Shown: positions 24,713-38,119, counted from the stretch's first letter. The stretch: DNA of 64,000 nucleotides from Tetrahymena elliotti 4EA (GCA_000231825.2 JH720297.1:1852792-1916791), one strand, 5' to 3'. The notes: generated from the sequence alone by a model not told the origin. Translations and numbers: made by a program.

Positions 24713-26183
24713 AGAATATCAAAAGTTTATATTATCATTTTTAAATAATTGGTTTAGGTTATATCTCTTTCTTGTTATTAATAGTTTTGATGTTTTAGCT
24801 TTTTTAATAGTTACTTTTCAAACATATTTTTTATATCCAAGCATAAATAAAACGAGATATTAGAAATTTTAAAAGGTAACAAAAATAATTAATATAAAAG
24901 CAAATCATTGAGAACCTTAAAATATTAATGATTTTATTAAGACAAACAATTTTGTTACATAGATTTCAAATTCAAAATGTTTATTTATTTTTTTATATTT
25001 ATATCACAACAGTTAATTTTTTTTATCATTTTAAATTATTTTAATAAATTAAAAATCTTAAAGTTATTAAAAAGCTCAAAATAATTTTAAACTAAAATTT
25101 AAATGTCAATTCTTTTAATCCAATTATTTTTTCAATTTAATATTGCATTTTAACTTAAGAAATAATTAAATAAATAAATTTGTTTATTGCTTTTGAAAAA
25201 TCATCATCTTCAATAGTAAATGTGATAGACTACAATTCTAAAATAGTCATAAAAAATATTTTCATATCTTATTTGCAAATAAATTAAAATTGATAATATA
25301 ATTTTTAATAGCTAAATGAAGCTTAAAAATTTGGAAAACTCACTTTTATTTTGTTAAATTTAATCTTTAAATATAATATTTTTAGTTTATATGTTTTCAT
25401 ACCTAATAATTGAAAAGGAGTAAAAATGAATGAATAAAAATATAAATTTATATTTTTACAATATTATTACAAATAAAAAATGATAATTAATTCTTTAAAA
25501 TCATTAGCATCTTTAAATCTTAGGGGGGAGGGGGGGTGAAGAGGTTTAAAGAAGGTATTCATTCATTTTTGATAGGAATTAAAAAAATAAAATGCTGAAA
25601 AATACAAAAAAAGGTAAAAATATTATCCTCCTCTGTAAATAATTGATTGTAAACAAATTATAACCTTCATTGTGCAAAAAATTAAATACTGTAAATTAAT
25701 ATTAAAAAGCGTAATTTAAATTATGTATAAATACATTTAATTTGGCTGATCATCTATTAACTTTACTCTATACTGATCTTAATTTTATTCAAATTGAAAA
25801 ATATGAATAATTTAAAGATACAATATTTTGGCTTTGTAAGAAAATCATTTTGTAAAAATTATTTCATCAGTCATTTAAAAATGATTTTAATTTGTGATTT
25901 TTATTATGAAAATGTCTTTAAAATCCTTTAAAAATATCATAACATAAGTATATACCTTATCTTTTATACCTAAAGACTTAGTTAGTATTACTTGAATATT
26001 ATTACTATAATTAGAATTGACAGAGATATTTATTGATCTAGCTTTATAAATAAGTTAAGGTTTGAATAAAAAGGGTAGAACTAAATCATCCTTCAAAGGT
26101 ATTTTTAAAAGGAATGTTAAGAGAAGCAAAGAAAAATCTAAGTATATTTATTTTTAAATAATAAATAAGGCATTTACTATTTA
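24713..26183. other. Spacer with G-tract
   Basis: AT-rich spacer between CFAP210 and the HemK2 gene. It contains the G-tract at 25523-25536. The last 200 bases before 26184 are slightly less AT-rich and are probably 5' leader. No exon recognised. Confidence 0.5.
25523..25536 (+). repeat. G-tract GGGGGGAGGGGGGG (copy 3 of 3)
   Basis: Six G, A, seven G inside an AT-rich spacer. It shares its pattern with 468-477 and, reversed, 10704-10715. It could form a G-quadruplex or act as a protein-binding polypurine tract. Confidence 0.65.
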
Positions 26184-26957
26184 ATGGAAGACTTAAGTGT
26201 TGTTTATTGTACTAATAACTATTTGAAGTATGATTTTTTAGATTACCTACCTGTAATTGAGAAAGGAGAGCTAGATTAAGTATATAGACCAAATGATGAT
26301 TCTTATCTAATGCTTGAGGCACTTAATCTTGAGGCTGAACATAGCATATAAGAAGGAGCAATAGTAGTAGAAATAGGAAGTGGATCAGGGATATTAATCA
26401 ATCATTTAGTTTCATTTTTAGATAAAAAAAATAAAAGTTCTAGCTTAGCTCTAGCTATTGATATAAATTATGACGCAAACATTCTGACTTAAAAATATGC
26501 AAGTCATTATCACTTAAGTTAAGTAGAATGCATAAACACTGATATTGCAAAAGGACTTTATCATAGGCTAAAAGGATAGGCAGATGTCGTTATATGCAAT
26601 CCACCTTATGTGCCTACTGAAGAAGAAGAAGTTTCTAGTGCTTATCAAAAATTATATTTGAAGGATAAACTGCTTAAAGAGGGGAAAATGGAAGAAATGA
26701 AAAAAATAAACTGTATTGAAGCTAGTTATGCTGGAGGAGAAGATGGGATGTTAATTACCTAAAATATGATAGATACCTCCCTTGACTTACTAGCTGTAAA
26801 TGGAAGTTTGTATGTATTTTTAATTTTTGAAAATGGTGTGGAGTCTATAGTAAAAGGCATATAATAAAAAAGACCAGAATTCAAGTGTTAAGTTCTATTA
26901 AAGTAAAGAAAATATAATGAGCTATAGTATGTACTAAAATGCTCTAGAATGTACTGA
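26184..26957 (+). CDS. HEMK2: HemK2/Mtq2-type eRF1 glutamine methyltransferase
   Basis: Single exon, 257 residues. It shows the small eukaryotic HemK2 layout: VYRPNDDSYLMLEAL near residues 33-47 (like VYEPxEDTFLLLDAL of the family), SAM motif I VVEIGSGSGIL, acidic AIDINYDA, and the catalytic ICNPPYVPT, whose NPPY loop grips the amide side chain to be methylated. N6AMT1/HemK2 acts with a small zinc-binding Trm112 partner and methylates the Gln of the GGQ loop of release factor eRF1; in animals a lysine-methylating activity is also reported. Trm112 is not in this window. The length fits. The earlier DNA-methylating assignment of this family is doubtful. The role is of interest here because eRF1 in this organism must ignore UAA and UAG. 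Confidence 0.88.
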
Positions 26958-27801
26958 AATCATGAATTAAAGTTAATTTAATATTTAATAAATGTTAATT
27001 TTTTCGATATTTAGTCACAGTTATTATCTAAGTCTTATAATTAAAAAGCGTTCCTTCCTATTTCGACTTAATACATTATTAATCATTACATAAGAGTGGC
27101 AGATTTAGCTAAAATTAAATCCAAATAAAAACAACTTTGTGATGATTTCCGATTTTTTATTACTACTTTCTCTTAGATATTTTTCAATTAAAAACAACAA
27201 AAATACAGTATTTTTTGAATACTTTTTTGTTTTGCTTAGTATTAATTTTCTAATTTCATTAAGCAGATAAAATTTATTTCGATGGTTAATTTTTTAAAAA
27301 AATCGTTCCATCAAATAAAGAATTTTATATATTGTAATAATAAAATTTATTCACTAAAATTTTACACTTCTCAAACAAATATTGAGACATGAAAACTTCT
27401 AAAATTGGAATCTTTTTCAGGTTATAAATATATGAATATCTCAATTAACACAGTACCTATTCATCTTTGTATTTGAATTAGAAAAGATTTAAATTTACAT
27501 TTTTTTAGTGATAAAATATATTCCCGAGTAGCTAAAAATTTTTGTAACTATAACTTGAATGAATATTTCAAGCAAGTGGTTAAATAATTATTCTTTTATT
27601 AATATTAATACTTTGTTTCAGTAGTTAATATGCCAGCCTTTTTTATTTATCAAAAAATACAAGTTTACTGTTTTTGACAAATTTTATTTTGTTTTCTTAA
27701 TTATTAATCTTGTTATTTCTTTTTATGTAAGAAAAGGAAAAAAATAATTGAGTTTTTTTTGTAATTAATTTTTAGATAAAATTTAAACAGTTTTAAAACA
27801 A
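26958..27801. other. Spacer, nothing seen
   Basis: About 840 nt of AT-rich sequence between the HemK2 stop and the first pump gene. No coding pattern or repeat beyond A and T runs. Confidence 0.5.
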
Positions 27802-30800
27802 ATGAATACAAGTGGTTTAGTAAATAAATCAGTTGTTAGGCAGTTTGAATTGATTCGTCAATCAATCGAATTAGCTAATGCAACAAATGAAAGAAGATCG
27901 AGTGTTATAAGAAACAGTTAAAATGAAATAAATGTAAGGAGAAATAACTTAGAAAACTCTTGCAACAAAATTAGACACACAAATGAAGATGTTGAGGATT
28001 ATCACAAATAACTAAATACTATTACTGTAGAAACTAAACCTTTGACTGGTTCAAAAGTAGAACACAAAAATGAAGAAAACAAAGAAATAGCTCAAGTAGA
28101 AGGACAGATTTCTGACTACCATGTGATTCCATTACCAGAACTATAAAGTAGATTTCATACCAATTTTGAATTGGGTTTGAGTGACTAATAAGCTCATGAT
28201 CTTAATTTGTAGTTTGGTGATAACAGACTAACACCTCCCAAAAAAACTCCTTTATGGCTCAAGTTCCTTAAAGAACTTGTTCACGGTTTTGCTATCCTTT
28301 TATGGATAGGAACTGCTTTAAGTTTCTTAGCCTACGGACTTGATGAATCAGATCCTTCAAACTTGTATTTAGGAATTATTATTGTTCTTCTAATTTTTGT
28401 AACAGCAATTATTACCTTTATGCAAAACGCAAAAAGTGAAGCTCTTATGGAATCCTTCAAAAGTCTTATGCCTCAAGACTGTTTAGTTATTAGAGATGGT
28501 AAAGAACTTAAGATATTAGCAGAAAAATTGGTTGTAGGAGATGTCGTTAAGGTTAAGGCAGGTGACAAAGTTCCAGCTGATATTCGTATCCTATAAAGCA
28601 ATGAAATGAAAGTTGATAACTCTCCTTTCACAGGTGAAACTGAACCTCTGCTCAGAACTATAGAGTGCACCAATGCAAACCCTCTTGAAACCCATAATTT
28701 AGCTTTTTTTGGTACCCTTTGCAAGGAAGGAGTAGGTAAGGGAGTTGTTATTAATATTGGTGATAAAACAATGCTTGGTATGATCTCCAATCTTTCATCT
28801 AAGGAAAAAACAGTTAAAACCCCTTTGAGATAGGAAATAGATAGATTTGTTCTCTATATTTCATTTATCGCAATTATATTGGCTATTATTTTGTTCTTTT
28901 TAGCAGCTTTTGTCTCAAAATATGGAACATTCAACAGTCTCTTGCTTGGTATTGGTATTCTTGTAGCTAACGTCCCTGAAGGTTTATTAGGAAGTCTTAC
29001 CATTTCTTTAGTTATCACAGCATAGCGTCTCCATAAAAAATCCGTCTTGGTTAAGAATTTAGAAGCAGTAGAAACTTTGGGATCTACTTCTTGTATTTGC
29101 TCTGATAAAACAGGTATTTAGCATAGATATTTTTATTTAATTTTAATAAAAAAATACAGTTATTTAATAAAATTTATATTAAATTAAAGGAACTTTAACT
29201 TAGAATGTAATGACAGTTGAGCATATGTGGTATGATAAGAAGACAATTAGAGCCATAAATAAATCTAAAATCACTGCCAATAAAATTTTAGAATATAATG
29301 AAAATGATCCATGTTTTAAAGCTCTTCATTAAGCAGCTATCATATCCAGTGAAGCTAAATTTGATCTTTCAAAGGTAAGAGATTAAACTAATATTGACTG
29401 GATTACTTGCCCAACTACAGGTGATGCAACAGAAACTGGACTTATCAGATTCTTTTAATATATTGAATAAATTGATAAGACTCGTAAATAGTATGTGGTG
29501 CCTAAAAATAAAGATGGTGCTGATGCTAAAATGCCTTTTAATTCAAGTTTTAAGTTTGCTCTTACAGTTGTTGAAGAGAAGACTGAAAACTCTGATTATT
29601 GTGCTTACATCAAAGGAGCTCCTGAAAAAATTTGGACATTCTGCTAATATCTCTAAACTTCTTAAGGAAGTACCTAGATTAACAGCTAGATTGCCAAAGA
29701 ATTCAAGCATGTAAATCTATAATTTGGTAAGAGTGGAGAACGTGTCCTTGGTTTCGCCAAGCTTGCTTTCCCTAGAAATGAATTCCCAAAAGGATTCTAA
29801 TTCAATCTTTCAAACCCTAATAACTTTAACTTCAAACTTGAAGGATTTACTTTTGTAGGTTTAGTTTCTTTAATAGATCCACCAAAACCAACTGTACCTG
29901 CTTCTATTTTAGAATGCAGATCTGCAGGTGTTAAGGTTGTCATGGTTACAGGAGATTAGCCTCCTACCGCAACAGAAATAGCCCGTTAGGTTAATATTAT
30001 TCCAAGAGATATAAAAACAGTAGATGAGGTAGCCGAAGAGAGAGGTATTGACTGGTGGGATGCTATTAGTTTATCTGATGCTATAGTAGTTCATGGCGAT
30101 AGAATTGTTGAGTGTATTCAAAAGAAGATTGATGAAGATGGTAATGAAGACAATAAATTCTATTATCTATAGTAATGGGTATAGAAGCCATACTGCGTTT
30201 TTGCTCGTACAACCCCTTCTTAAAAGCTTCAAATTGTCTAAGCATGCTAATCAGTAGGTAAACATATAATTATTTTATTTTTAAATTTAAGCAGCACAAG
30301 ATTTAAATAATAGTAAATTGAACAAAAATAATAGGATTGATTTCAACAAAACATAAAATAATAAGAAATAGCTAATTTAAATTTTATAAAAAGGTTTTAT
30401 TTGTGCAGTTACTGGAGATGGTGTTAATGATTCACCAGCTATTAAATAAGCTGATATAGGTATTTCGATGAATATATCTGGTAGTGATGTCACAAAAGAT
30501 GCAGCTGATATGATTCTACTTGATGATGATTTCTCTTCTATTGTAACTGGTATTGAAGAAGGTAGAAAGATTTTTGATAATATTAAAAAAACAATTGTTT
30601 ATATTTTAACTTCTAATATCCCTGAACTTATTCCTTTTGTTGCTTTTGTCATCTTGAGAATTCCATTAGCTATCACAAATATTTATATGATTTGTATTGA
30701 TGTTGGAACTGATATTCTTCCCTCCTTATCCCTCGGATATGAAGAAGCAGAAATTGATATTATGACTCGTAAGCCTCGTAAAAAATTTGAGCATTTAGTT

Positions 30801-31676
30801 TCTAATAAAGTTATTTTCCATGCCTATGTTTTGATGGGAGGTATTTCTTTAGGAAGTGGTTTTGCAGCATTTTACACAACTATGAATTATTTTGGATTCC
30901 CAATAAAATCTCTTTTTGGCCTTTCCAATATTGAAATATATGAACCAAACAAAGATTATGTTGATCATAAAGGGATAAAATCAGAAATTGAAAAATATAG
31001 TCATCAAAGATTAGAGCATAGTAGAGATTTTTCTAGATAGATAGACCCACATAGTTCTAATTTAGAAATAAATCCCTACTATAATAAATATTTCATGTAC
31101 AAAACAATAGAAAAAAACTGCAAAAATGATTTATAAGTAAAAGATAGTGAGGGTGAAAAACTTTACACTCATGATTAAATAGATTGGGTAGTCGTTGATG
31201 AAGGAAAAAAAGATTTACGTAGAACATTAGTTTATTGTGATGAAGACACTGGTTTATGGACTACTTTGATAGAATGGACTATGTGTGATGTTGATGACAG
31301 TAAGAATGATTCTCCTCTAACAGATATGAATGCTTGTTACACAACAGACGCTTTAAAATTCGGATAAACTGCTTGGTTTATTTCTATAGTATTTTTCTAA
31401 TGGAGTAATATATTTGCTGTAAAATCTAGAAGACTATCATTTGTTTTTACTCCTGTTAATAGAGTTATGATATCAGGTTTGATTTTTGAAACCATCTTGT
31501 GTATTTTAATTTCTGAATGCCCTGGATTCCAAAATGTCTTTGGAGGAAGACCTCTTCCTTTCTGGCAGTGGGGTATACCTTCCTTTATTTTTTCAGCTTG
31601 CTACTTAGGTTGGGAAGAAACAAGAAAGTATTTAATCAGAACACATAAATGGTTCTACAAGTGGACATTTTGGTGA
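27802..31676 (+). CDS. Na+/K+-ATPase alpha-type P-type pump, copy 1
   Basis: Three exons (27802-29113, 29190-30257, 30394-31676) give 1220 residues. P-type IIC marks appear in order: an N-terminal extension of about 140 residues; helices M1-M2; actuator loop [11 protein letters not shown]4 [14 protein letters not shown]; phosphorylation site CSDKTGTLTQN (split by intron 1 after the Gly codon's first base); nucleotide-domain KGAPE; hinge [38 protein letters not shown]5 [12 protein letters not shown]6 [19 protein letters not shown]. The Glu of PEGL, the Glu of IPEL and both Asp of CIDVGTD are all present, as needed for Na+/K+ binding. It would hydrolyse ATP to exchange Na+ and K+ (or H+) across the plasma membrane. 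The extracellular M7-M8 loop is long. The usual KETYY end is replaced by YKWTFW. No beta subunit seen nearby. Confidence 0.95.
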
Positions 31677-33516
31677 GCTATTTGTAATTTTGAGGAATAA
31701 GCTTATATCTTCTCATATGATTATTCCTATCATATAAATAAATACATTAAAAATAATAATTAGTGGTAATACAGAGATATTAATAGTATGGTATTACTTT
31801 GTTTGTGTTTACATATTTGCTTTAAATCATTCATTTAATATTCGTTCTTTCTATTCTCAATTTTATTAAAGAATTCCAATTTTATTTTGATAAAATCAAT
31901 ATAATAATTTATAAATTTTGACAAACCTTTATTGATTATGATTAATGTCATAAAAAATATTAATTATTCATCAAATATTATTTTGAGTTGTTTCTTTGAT
32001 TTTAGATCAAGTCTTCGATTAAAATATCTTTTTTTGAAATATAATTCCATCATAATCTTACATTTGTTCATTTTAAAATCAATTTTAACTTACTTTTCAA
32101 GCTGTAAGTTAGTAGTGAAAGAAAAAATAAATGCAAAAATGATTAGAAACTAAAATAATAATTTTTTTGGAGAATATTTTTAAAATATTTCAGATTTTAT
32201 TTCTCTTTTTACATATTTATAAAAATATAATTAGAAAAAAAAAGTTTGTAATATTGTTAAAAAAAGTAAGCAATTTAACTTTTAAAAGGCTAGCTACATT
32301 TAGATATAAAATTAAGAGTTTTATTTATATAAATTTTTTAAACTATTACAATAACTAATAATTAAATGCCAAAAGTAAAATTAAAATGATTTTTTATTAG
32401 TACTTTAATCCAAAAATAAATTTAAAATGTATCTATTAAAAAGATAGATTTAATAGAAATATTGAAGATGGAACATTATCAAATCAAAAAAACACATTTA
32501 ATTAATGTAATTAAAAGAAATAGAATACAAGCTCTTATCTATGTCATCATTACTTTTGATAAAATTAATGAATAGCTATTTCTTTTGAATTAATTTTATT
32601 ATAGTAGAAGAAGTAATCAAAAAAATTCCTTTTAAAGAAGACAAGTAAAACCAATTAATTTTACTCTTGATTGAATAATTCATTATTATTCTTTCTATCA
32701 TAACTCTCATAAAATAAATATGCTGACCTAACAAAAAATAATGGTCAAAATTATCTTTTATGATTTCAAATAATAAAAGAATTTATATTATTTACCTAGA
32801 TTAACTCTTTATCACATGTTATGTTATTGCTACTGTTACTATTACCATTTTTAAGTTAGTATTTTTAGATCTTTTTAGTAAGTTAAGCAGACTAAAAATA
32901 GTTACTTCGTTAATTAATAAAAATCGCAATATTGGTTTACAATTATTATTTAATGCATTTTTTCATTTTTTTGATCAAATTTAAAAATCGATATAAAATT
33001 ATTATAAATATTCAGTTTAGAACTTTATTTTTTTATTATTATATTTTTTTTTATTTTTATAGAAGAGAAATTATGGTGAGTAGTTTAGTAAAAAGTGTTT
33101 AATTGTTAAAATAGATTCTTCAATAATATTAAATCAATTAATCTTAGGATTTTCTAAAACCAAAATTAACTAGAACTATGAATCAAAACAAATGTTTTTA
33201 AAATAGATTAAAAGTATTAGCCAAATATTATAGAAAAGAGGGTTTTGAATGATTTAAATCATAGAATACTCTTTTCAACAAATTTGATTCAGGGATTTGA
33301 TAATAATTGAATTTAGAAAATACTAAATGTGATATCAATTATTTGACATGATACAAAATACTCTTAGACTATTTTAATTAATAGTTATCTATCACTCAAT
33401 ATTAAAAAGAAATTTTGAGAGCATTCTATAAATAGAGCAGAGTTTATCAAAAGAAATTTACTGGTATTATTTGTTCATAATAAATAAATAAATAAAAATT
33501 TTAAAGAACTAAACAA
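31677..33516. other. Spacer between the duplicated pumps
   Basis: About 1.8 kb, AT-rich, with no third pump fragment that I could see. The last 300 bases carry the promoter and leader of copy 2. Short open stretches at 31932-32358 lack coding character. Confidence 0.5.
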
Positions 33517-36500
33517 ATGAACACAAGTAATTAAATAAATAAATCTGTTATGCGATAATTTGAAATGATTAGTCAATCTACCGAATTAGCTCAAATAGCG
33601 AGCGAAAGAAGAGTAAGCCTTGCCAAGATCAGTTTAAATGAATAAGAAGATAAAATAAATGGTATATAAAATTCATGCAATAAGGTGAGACATATAAACG
33701 AAGAAGTAGAGGCGAAGGATACTTCTCTTGAAAATCAAATAAAAAATTTTTAAAATAATTCAACTACAGAACCCTAAAATGAATCAGAATAAAGAGTCAC
33801 CAAAATAGTAAATTAAATTTCTGATTATCACATTATCAACTTACAAGATCTCGAAAGCAGACTTTAAACTAATTTTGAAATGGGTTTAAGTTAATAGTAA
33901 GCTCATTAAATCAATTTGGCATGCGGTGATAATAGACTAACTCCTGCCGAAAAGACACCAACTTGGTATAAATTTGTTAAAGAAATTATTCATGGATTTG
34001 CTATTATGTTATGGATTGGAGCTTTCTTGAGTTTTTTGGCTTACGGATTAGATAGTTCAACTACTGCAAATTTATATCTCGGTGTTATCATAGTTATTGT
34101 AATTTTCTTAACAGGTATTATTACCTTTATGCAAAATGCAAAAAGTGAGGCCCTAATGGAGTCGTTCAAACACCTTATGCCTCAAGATTGTATAGTAATT
34201 AGAGATGGAAAAGAAGTTAAAATTTCTGCAGAGAAATTAGTTGTGGGAGATATAGTTCTAGTTAAGGCTGGAGATAAAGTTCCAGCAGATATTCGTATAT
34301 TGGCAAGTAATGAAATGAAAGTTGATAACTCTCCTTTCACAGGAGAAACAGAACATTTACTAAGAACTACAGAGTGTTCGAACATGAATCCTCTTGAAAC
34401 TAATAATTTAGCTTTCTTTGGAACTCTATGTAAGGAAGGGAAAGGGAGAGGCGTAGTTATTAATATAGGTGATTAAACTATGCTAGGAACGATTTCCAAT
34501 CTTTCATCTGGAGAAAAGTAAATAAAAACACCCTTAAGATAAGAATTAGATAGATTTGTTCTAAGTATTTCATCAAAAGCTATTTTTTTGTCAGTTATTC
34601 TCTTTGTTTTAACATTATTTGTCTCAAATTAAGGATTCTTCCATAGTCTTTTGCTTGGAATAGGTATTTTAGTAGCAAATGTCCCTGGAGGACTTTTAGG
34701 GAGTGTTACTATTTCTTTAGTTATTACTGCAAAAAATCTGCATCAGAAAAATGTTTTAGTCAAAAACTTAGAAGCAGTAGAAACTTTGGGATCTACTTCA
34801 TGTATTTGCTCTGATAAAACAGGTAAACAATTTTTTTAATTTGTTTTTATTTAATTATCTGTATTTATATCAAACAAAGTTTACTAAATTTAATTTGTTT
34901 ATTAAAAAAGGAACTTTAACTTAAAATGTAATGACAGTTGAGCATATGTGGTATGATACAAAGATAATTAAAGCTGTGAATAAATCTAAAATTTCTGCTA
35001 ATAAAACTTTAGAGTATAATTAAAATGATCCTTGTTTCAAAGCTCTTCACTAAGCAGCTATCATATGCAGTGAAGCAAAATTTGACACATCAAATATCCA
35101 AAGCCTTTCAGATATCAACTGGGTGGAGTGTCCTACTACAGGTGATGCAACAGAAAGTGGACTTATTAGATTCTTTTAATATATAGAATAAATTGATAAA
35201 ACTCGTTCAAAATATGTAGTACCTAAAAATAAAGAAGGAGCTGAGGCTAAGATGCCTTTTAACTCTAGTTGTAAATTTGCTCTTACTATTGTTGAAGAAT
35301 AAACTGAAAATTCAGATTATTGTGCCTATGTCAAAGGAGCCCCAGAAAAAATTTGGTCTTTCTGCAAGCAACTTTAGACATCATAAGGAAGTGTATAAAT
35401 CGATGATATGATTAATAAAGAATTTAAGCATACAAATTTAAAGTTTGGTAAAAGCGGAGAGCGTGTCCTTGGTTTCGCCAAGCTCGCTTTCCCTAGAAAT
35501 GAAATCCCATTAGGATTTGAGTTCAATCTTTCAAATCCTGAAAATTTTAACTTTAAACTTGATGAATTTACTTTTGTAGGTTTAGTTTCTTTTATAGATC
35601 CACCAAAACCATCTGTACCCGCTTCGATTTTAGAATGTAGATCAGCAGGTGTCAAGGTTATCATGGTTACAGGTGATTAGCCTCCTACTGCAACGGAAAT
35701 AGCTCGTTAGGTTAATATTATTCCAAGAGATGTAAAAACTGTAGACGAAATAGCTGAAGAGAGAGGTATTGATTGGTGGGATGCTATAAATCTATCCGAT
35801 GCCATAGTTGTTCATGGTGATAGAATTGTTGAGTGCATTTAAAAGAAGATTGATGAAGATGGTAATGAAGGAAATAAATTTTATTATCTTTAATAGTGGG
35901 TATAGAAGCCCTACTGCGTTTTTGCTCGTACAACTCCTACTTAAAAGCTCTAAATTGTTGAGGCTTGCTAATCAGTAGGTAAAATTTCATATCTTGATTT
36001 ATTTGTCAAATATAAAAGCTAGATTTAAAAAAATATTAAATCTAAATTTTAAAAAAAAGGTTTTATATGTGCTGTTACTGGAGATGGTGTTAATGATTCA
36101 CCAGCTATTAAATAGGCAGATATAGGTATTTCAATGAATATATCTGGTAGTGATGTCACAAAGGATGCTGCTGATATGATTCTACTTAATGATGATTTTT
36201 CTTCTATTGTAACTGGTATTGAAGAAGGGAGAAAGATTTTTGATAACATCAAAAAAACCATCGTCTATGTTCTAACATCTAACATACCTGAGCTTGTTCC
36301 TTTTATTGCATTTATTGTTTTAAGAATTCCTCTTGCTATCACAAATATTTATATGATTTGTATTGATATTGGAACTGATATTCTTCCTTCTTTGTCTCTT
36401 GGATATGAAGAAGCTGAAATAGATATCATGACTCGTAAACCTCGTAAAAAATTTGAACGTTTAGTTTCTGGTAAAGTTATTTTCCATGCCTATCTTTTGA

Positions 36501-37330
36501 TAGGATCAATATCTGTAGGTAGTGGCTTCTCAGCTTTCTATGCTACAATGAATCATTTTGGGTTTCCAGTAAAATCTCTTTTTGGTCTTTCAACTATCAA
36601 AGTATATGAACCAAATATGAATTTCAGAGAAAATATTGAATATGAATCATAAATAATGTAATTAGCTCACAGCAGGAGAGAACATGACACATCATTACCT
36701 AGAAATATAAATCCTTCAGACTCTAATCCTTATTATAATAAATATTTCATGTATTTAGATAATTAAAATTCATGTACTTATGATTTAAAAGTTGAGGATG
36801 AATTTGGTAATAAAGCTTATACTTATGATTAAATTGATTGGGTAGATATAAATGAAGGAAAAAAAGACTTAAGAACGATGCTAGTATATTGTGATGAATA
36901 AACCGGTTAATGGATAAGTTTGATTGAGTGGTCAATGTGTGACACAACTGATGAGATGAATGAGTCTCCTCTAACAGACTTAAATGCCTGCTATACAACT
37001 GATGCATTAAAATATGGTTAAACTGCTTGGTTTATTGCCATAGTATTTTTTTAGTGGACAAATATATTTGCAGTAAAATCTAGAAAACTCTCCTTTGTTT
37101 TTACTCCAGTTAATAAAGTTATGATATCAGGATTGGTTCTAGAAACATTTTTGTGTATTTTAATTTCTGAAGTACCAGGATTTTAAAACATTTTTGGAGG
37201 TAGGCCACTACCTTTTTGGTTGTGGGGTATACCATCTTTCCCTTTCCCTATATTTTACCTTATTTGGGAAGAGACTAGAAAATGCTTAATAAGAAATAAT
37301 AGATGGTTTGAAAAATGGTCATTATGGTGA
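33517..37330 (+). CDS. Na+/K+-ATPase alpha-type pump, copy 2, M4 Glu lost
   Basis: Three exons (33517-34822, 34911-35978, 36060-37330) give 1214 residues. It is collinear with copy 1 and has introns at the same two codons and phases; exon 2 is 1068 nt in both. Phosphorylation site, TGET loop, KGAPE, VTGDQPPTA and [13 protein letters not shown] are all intact, as are IPEL in M5 and CIDIGTD in M6. The M4 motif reads [10 protein letters not shown]: the Glu of PEGL, a direct Na+/K+ ligand in animal pumps (Glu327), is Gly through one base change (GAA to GGA). All other conserved parts and the full frame are preserved, so this is not an obvious pseudogene. It may transport with altered ion choice or may have another role. 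It arose by tandem duplication with copy 1. Confidence 0.93.
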
Positions 37331-38119
37331 AAAGTTTCATCATGAATAATTGGTTTCATTAAATAATAGTTAATAATAATATTTCTTAAATTTAATAAAA
37401 TAAATCTAATAAATCTCTTTTATCAATTTAAATTATTATCAATCATATAATAATATTACATTTAATACTTAACTATAAATAAATATATCCATTATATCAG
37501 TAAGTTGTGAATAAAAATTTATTTTTTAATATGTAAAATTTTGTATCAGTGAAAAAATAATACTTTTATTAATATTGATTTTAAAAAACTTCTTTTCAGC
37601 ATCTTGAAAAGTTCAATAAAATTTCTTATTATTTTTAAAATTTTAGATATTAATATTTCTTTTATTTTTCTAAATAAAATTTATTGATTTTTAATTTAAA
37701 AATTTACACTGATTCATTTTTAAAGTAGTTTTCAAAATTTATAAATTGATCCAAAGATTTAGATTTAATTTAATATGCTAAAATTTATTTGATTAAATTG
37801 TGGATTAAAATTTAGTATTTGGTTTTTTGTGAAATTGTGTTTAATTTAATGTTATGATAAGTTAAAAATTATTTTGGAATATTTCCATAAAAACTTGAAT
37901 AGATATTCATTTTATTCTAACTAAGACAAATAACAAATAAAGATTTACTAAAAGAGTAAAAAAGAAGTAAAAAAAAACTATTCTAGGCACCTTAGGAATA
38001 TTTTAAAACTGAAATCAATTAGTATAATAAATTTTAAAAATTGTTTTAAAGATGTGAGAATGAAGATCTTAATACAATTAAAGTATAAAGAAATAACTTT
38101 TTCTTCACAATAATGTATT
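37331..38119. other. Spacer, nothing seen
   Basis: AT-rich sequence after the second pump gene, without coding pattern. Confidence 0.45.

Noticed and set aside
28473..28790. Minus-strand frame of about 105 codons opposite the first pump
   Set aside because: It is the mirror of a highly conserved coding region (TGET loop) on the plus strand and has no features of its own. The same holds for minus-strand frames at 34182-34385, 35374-35664, 36049-36261 and 36747-37007.
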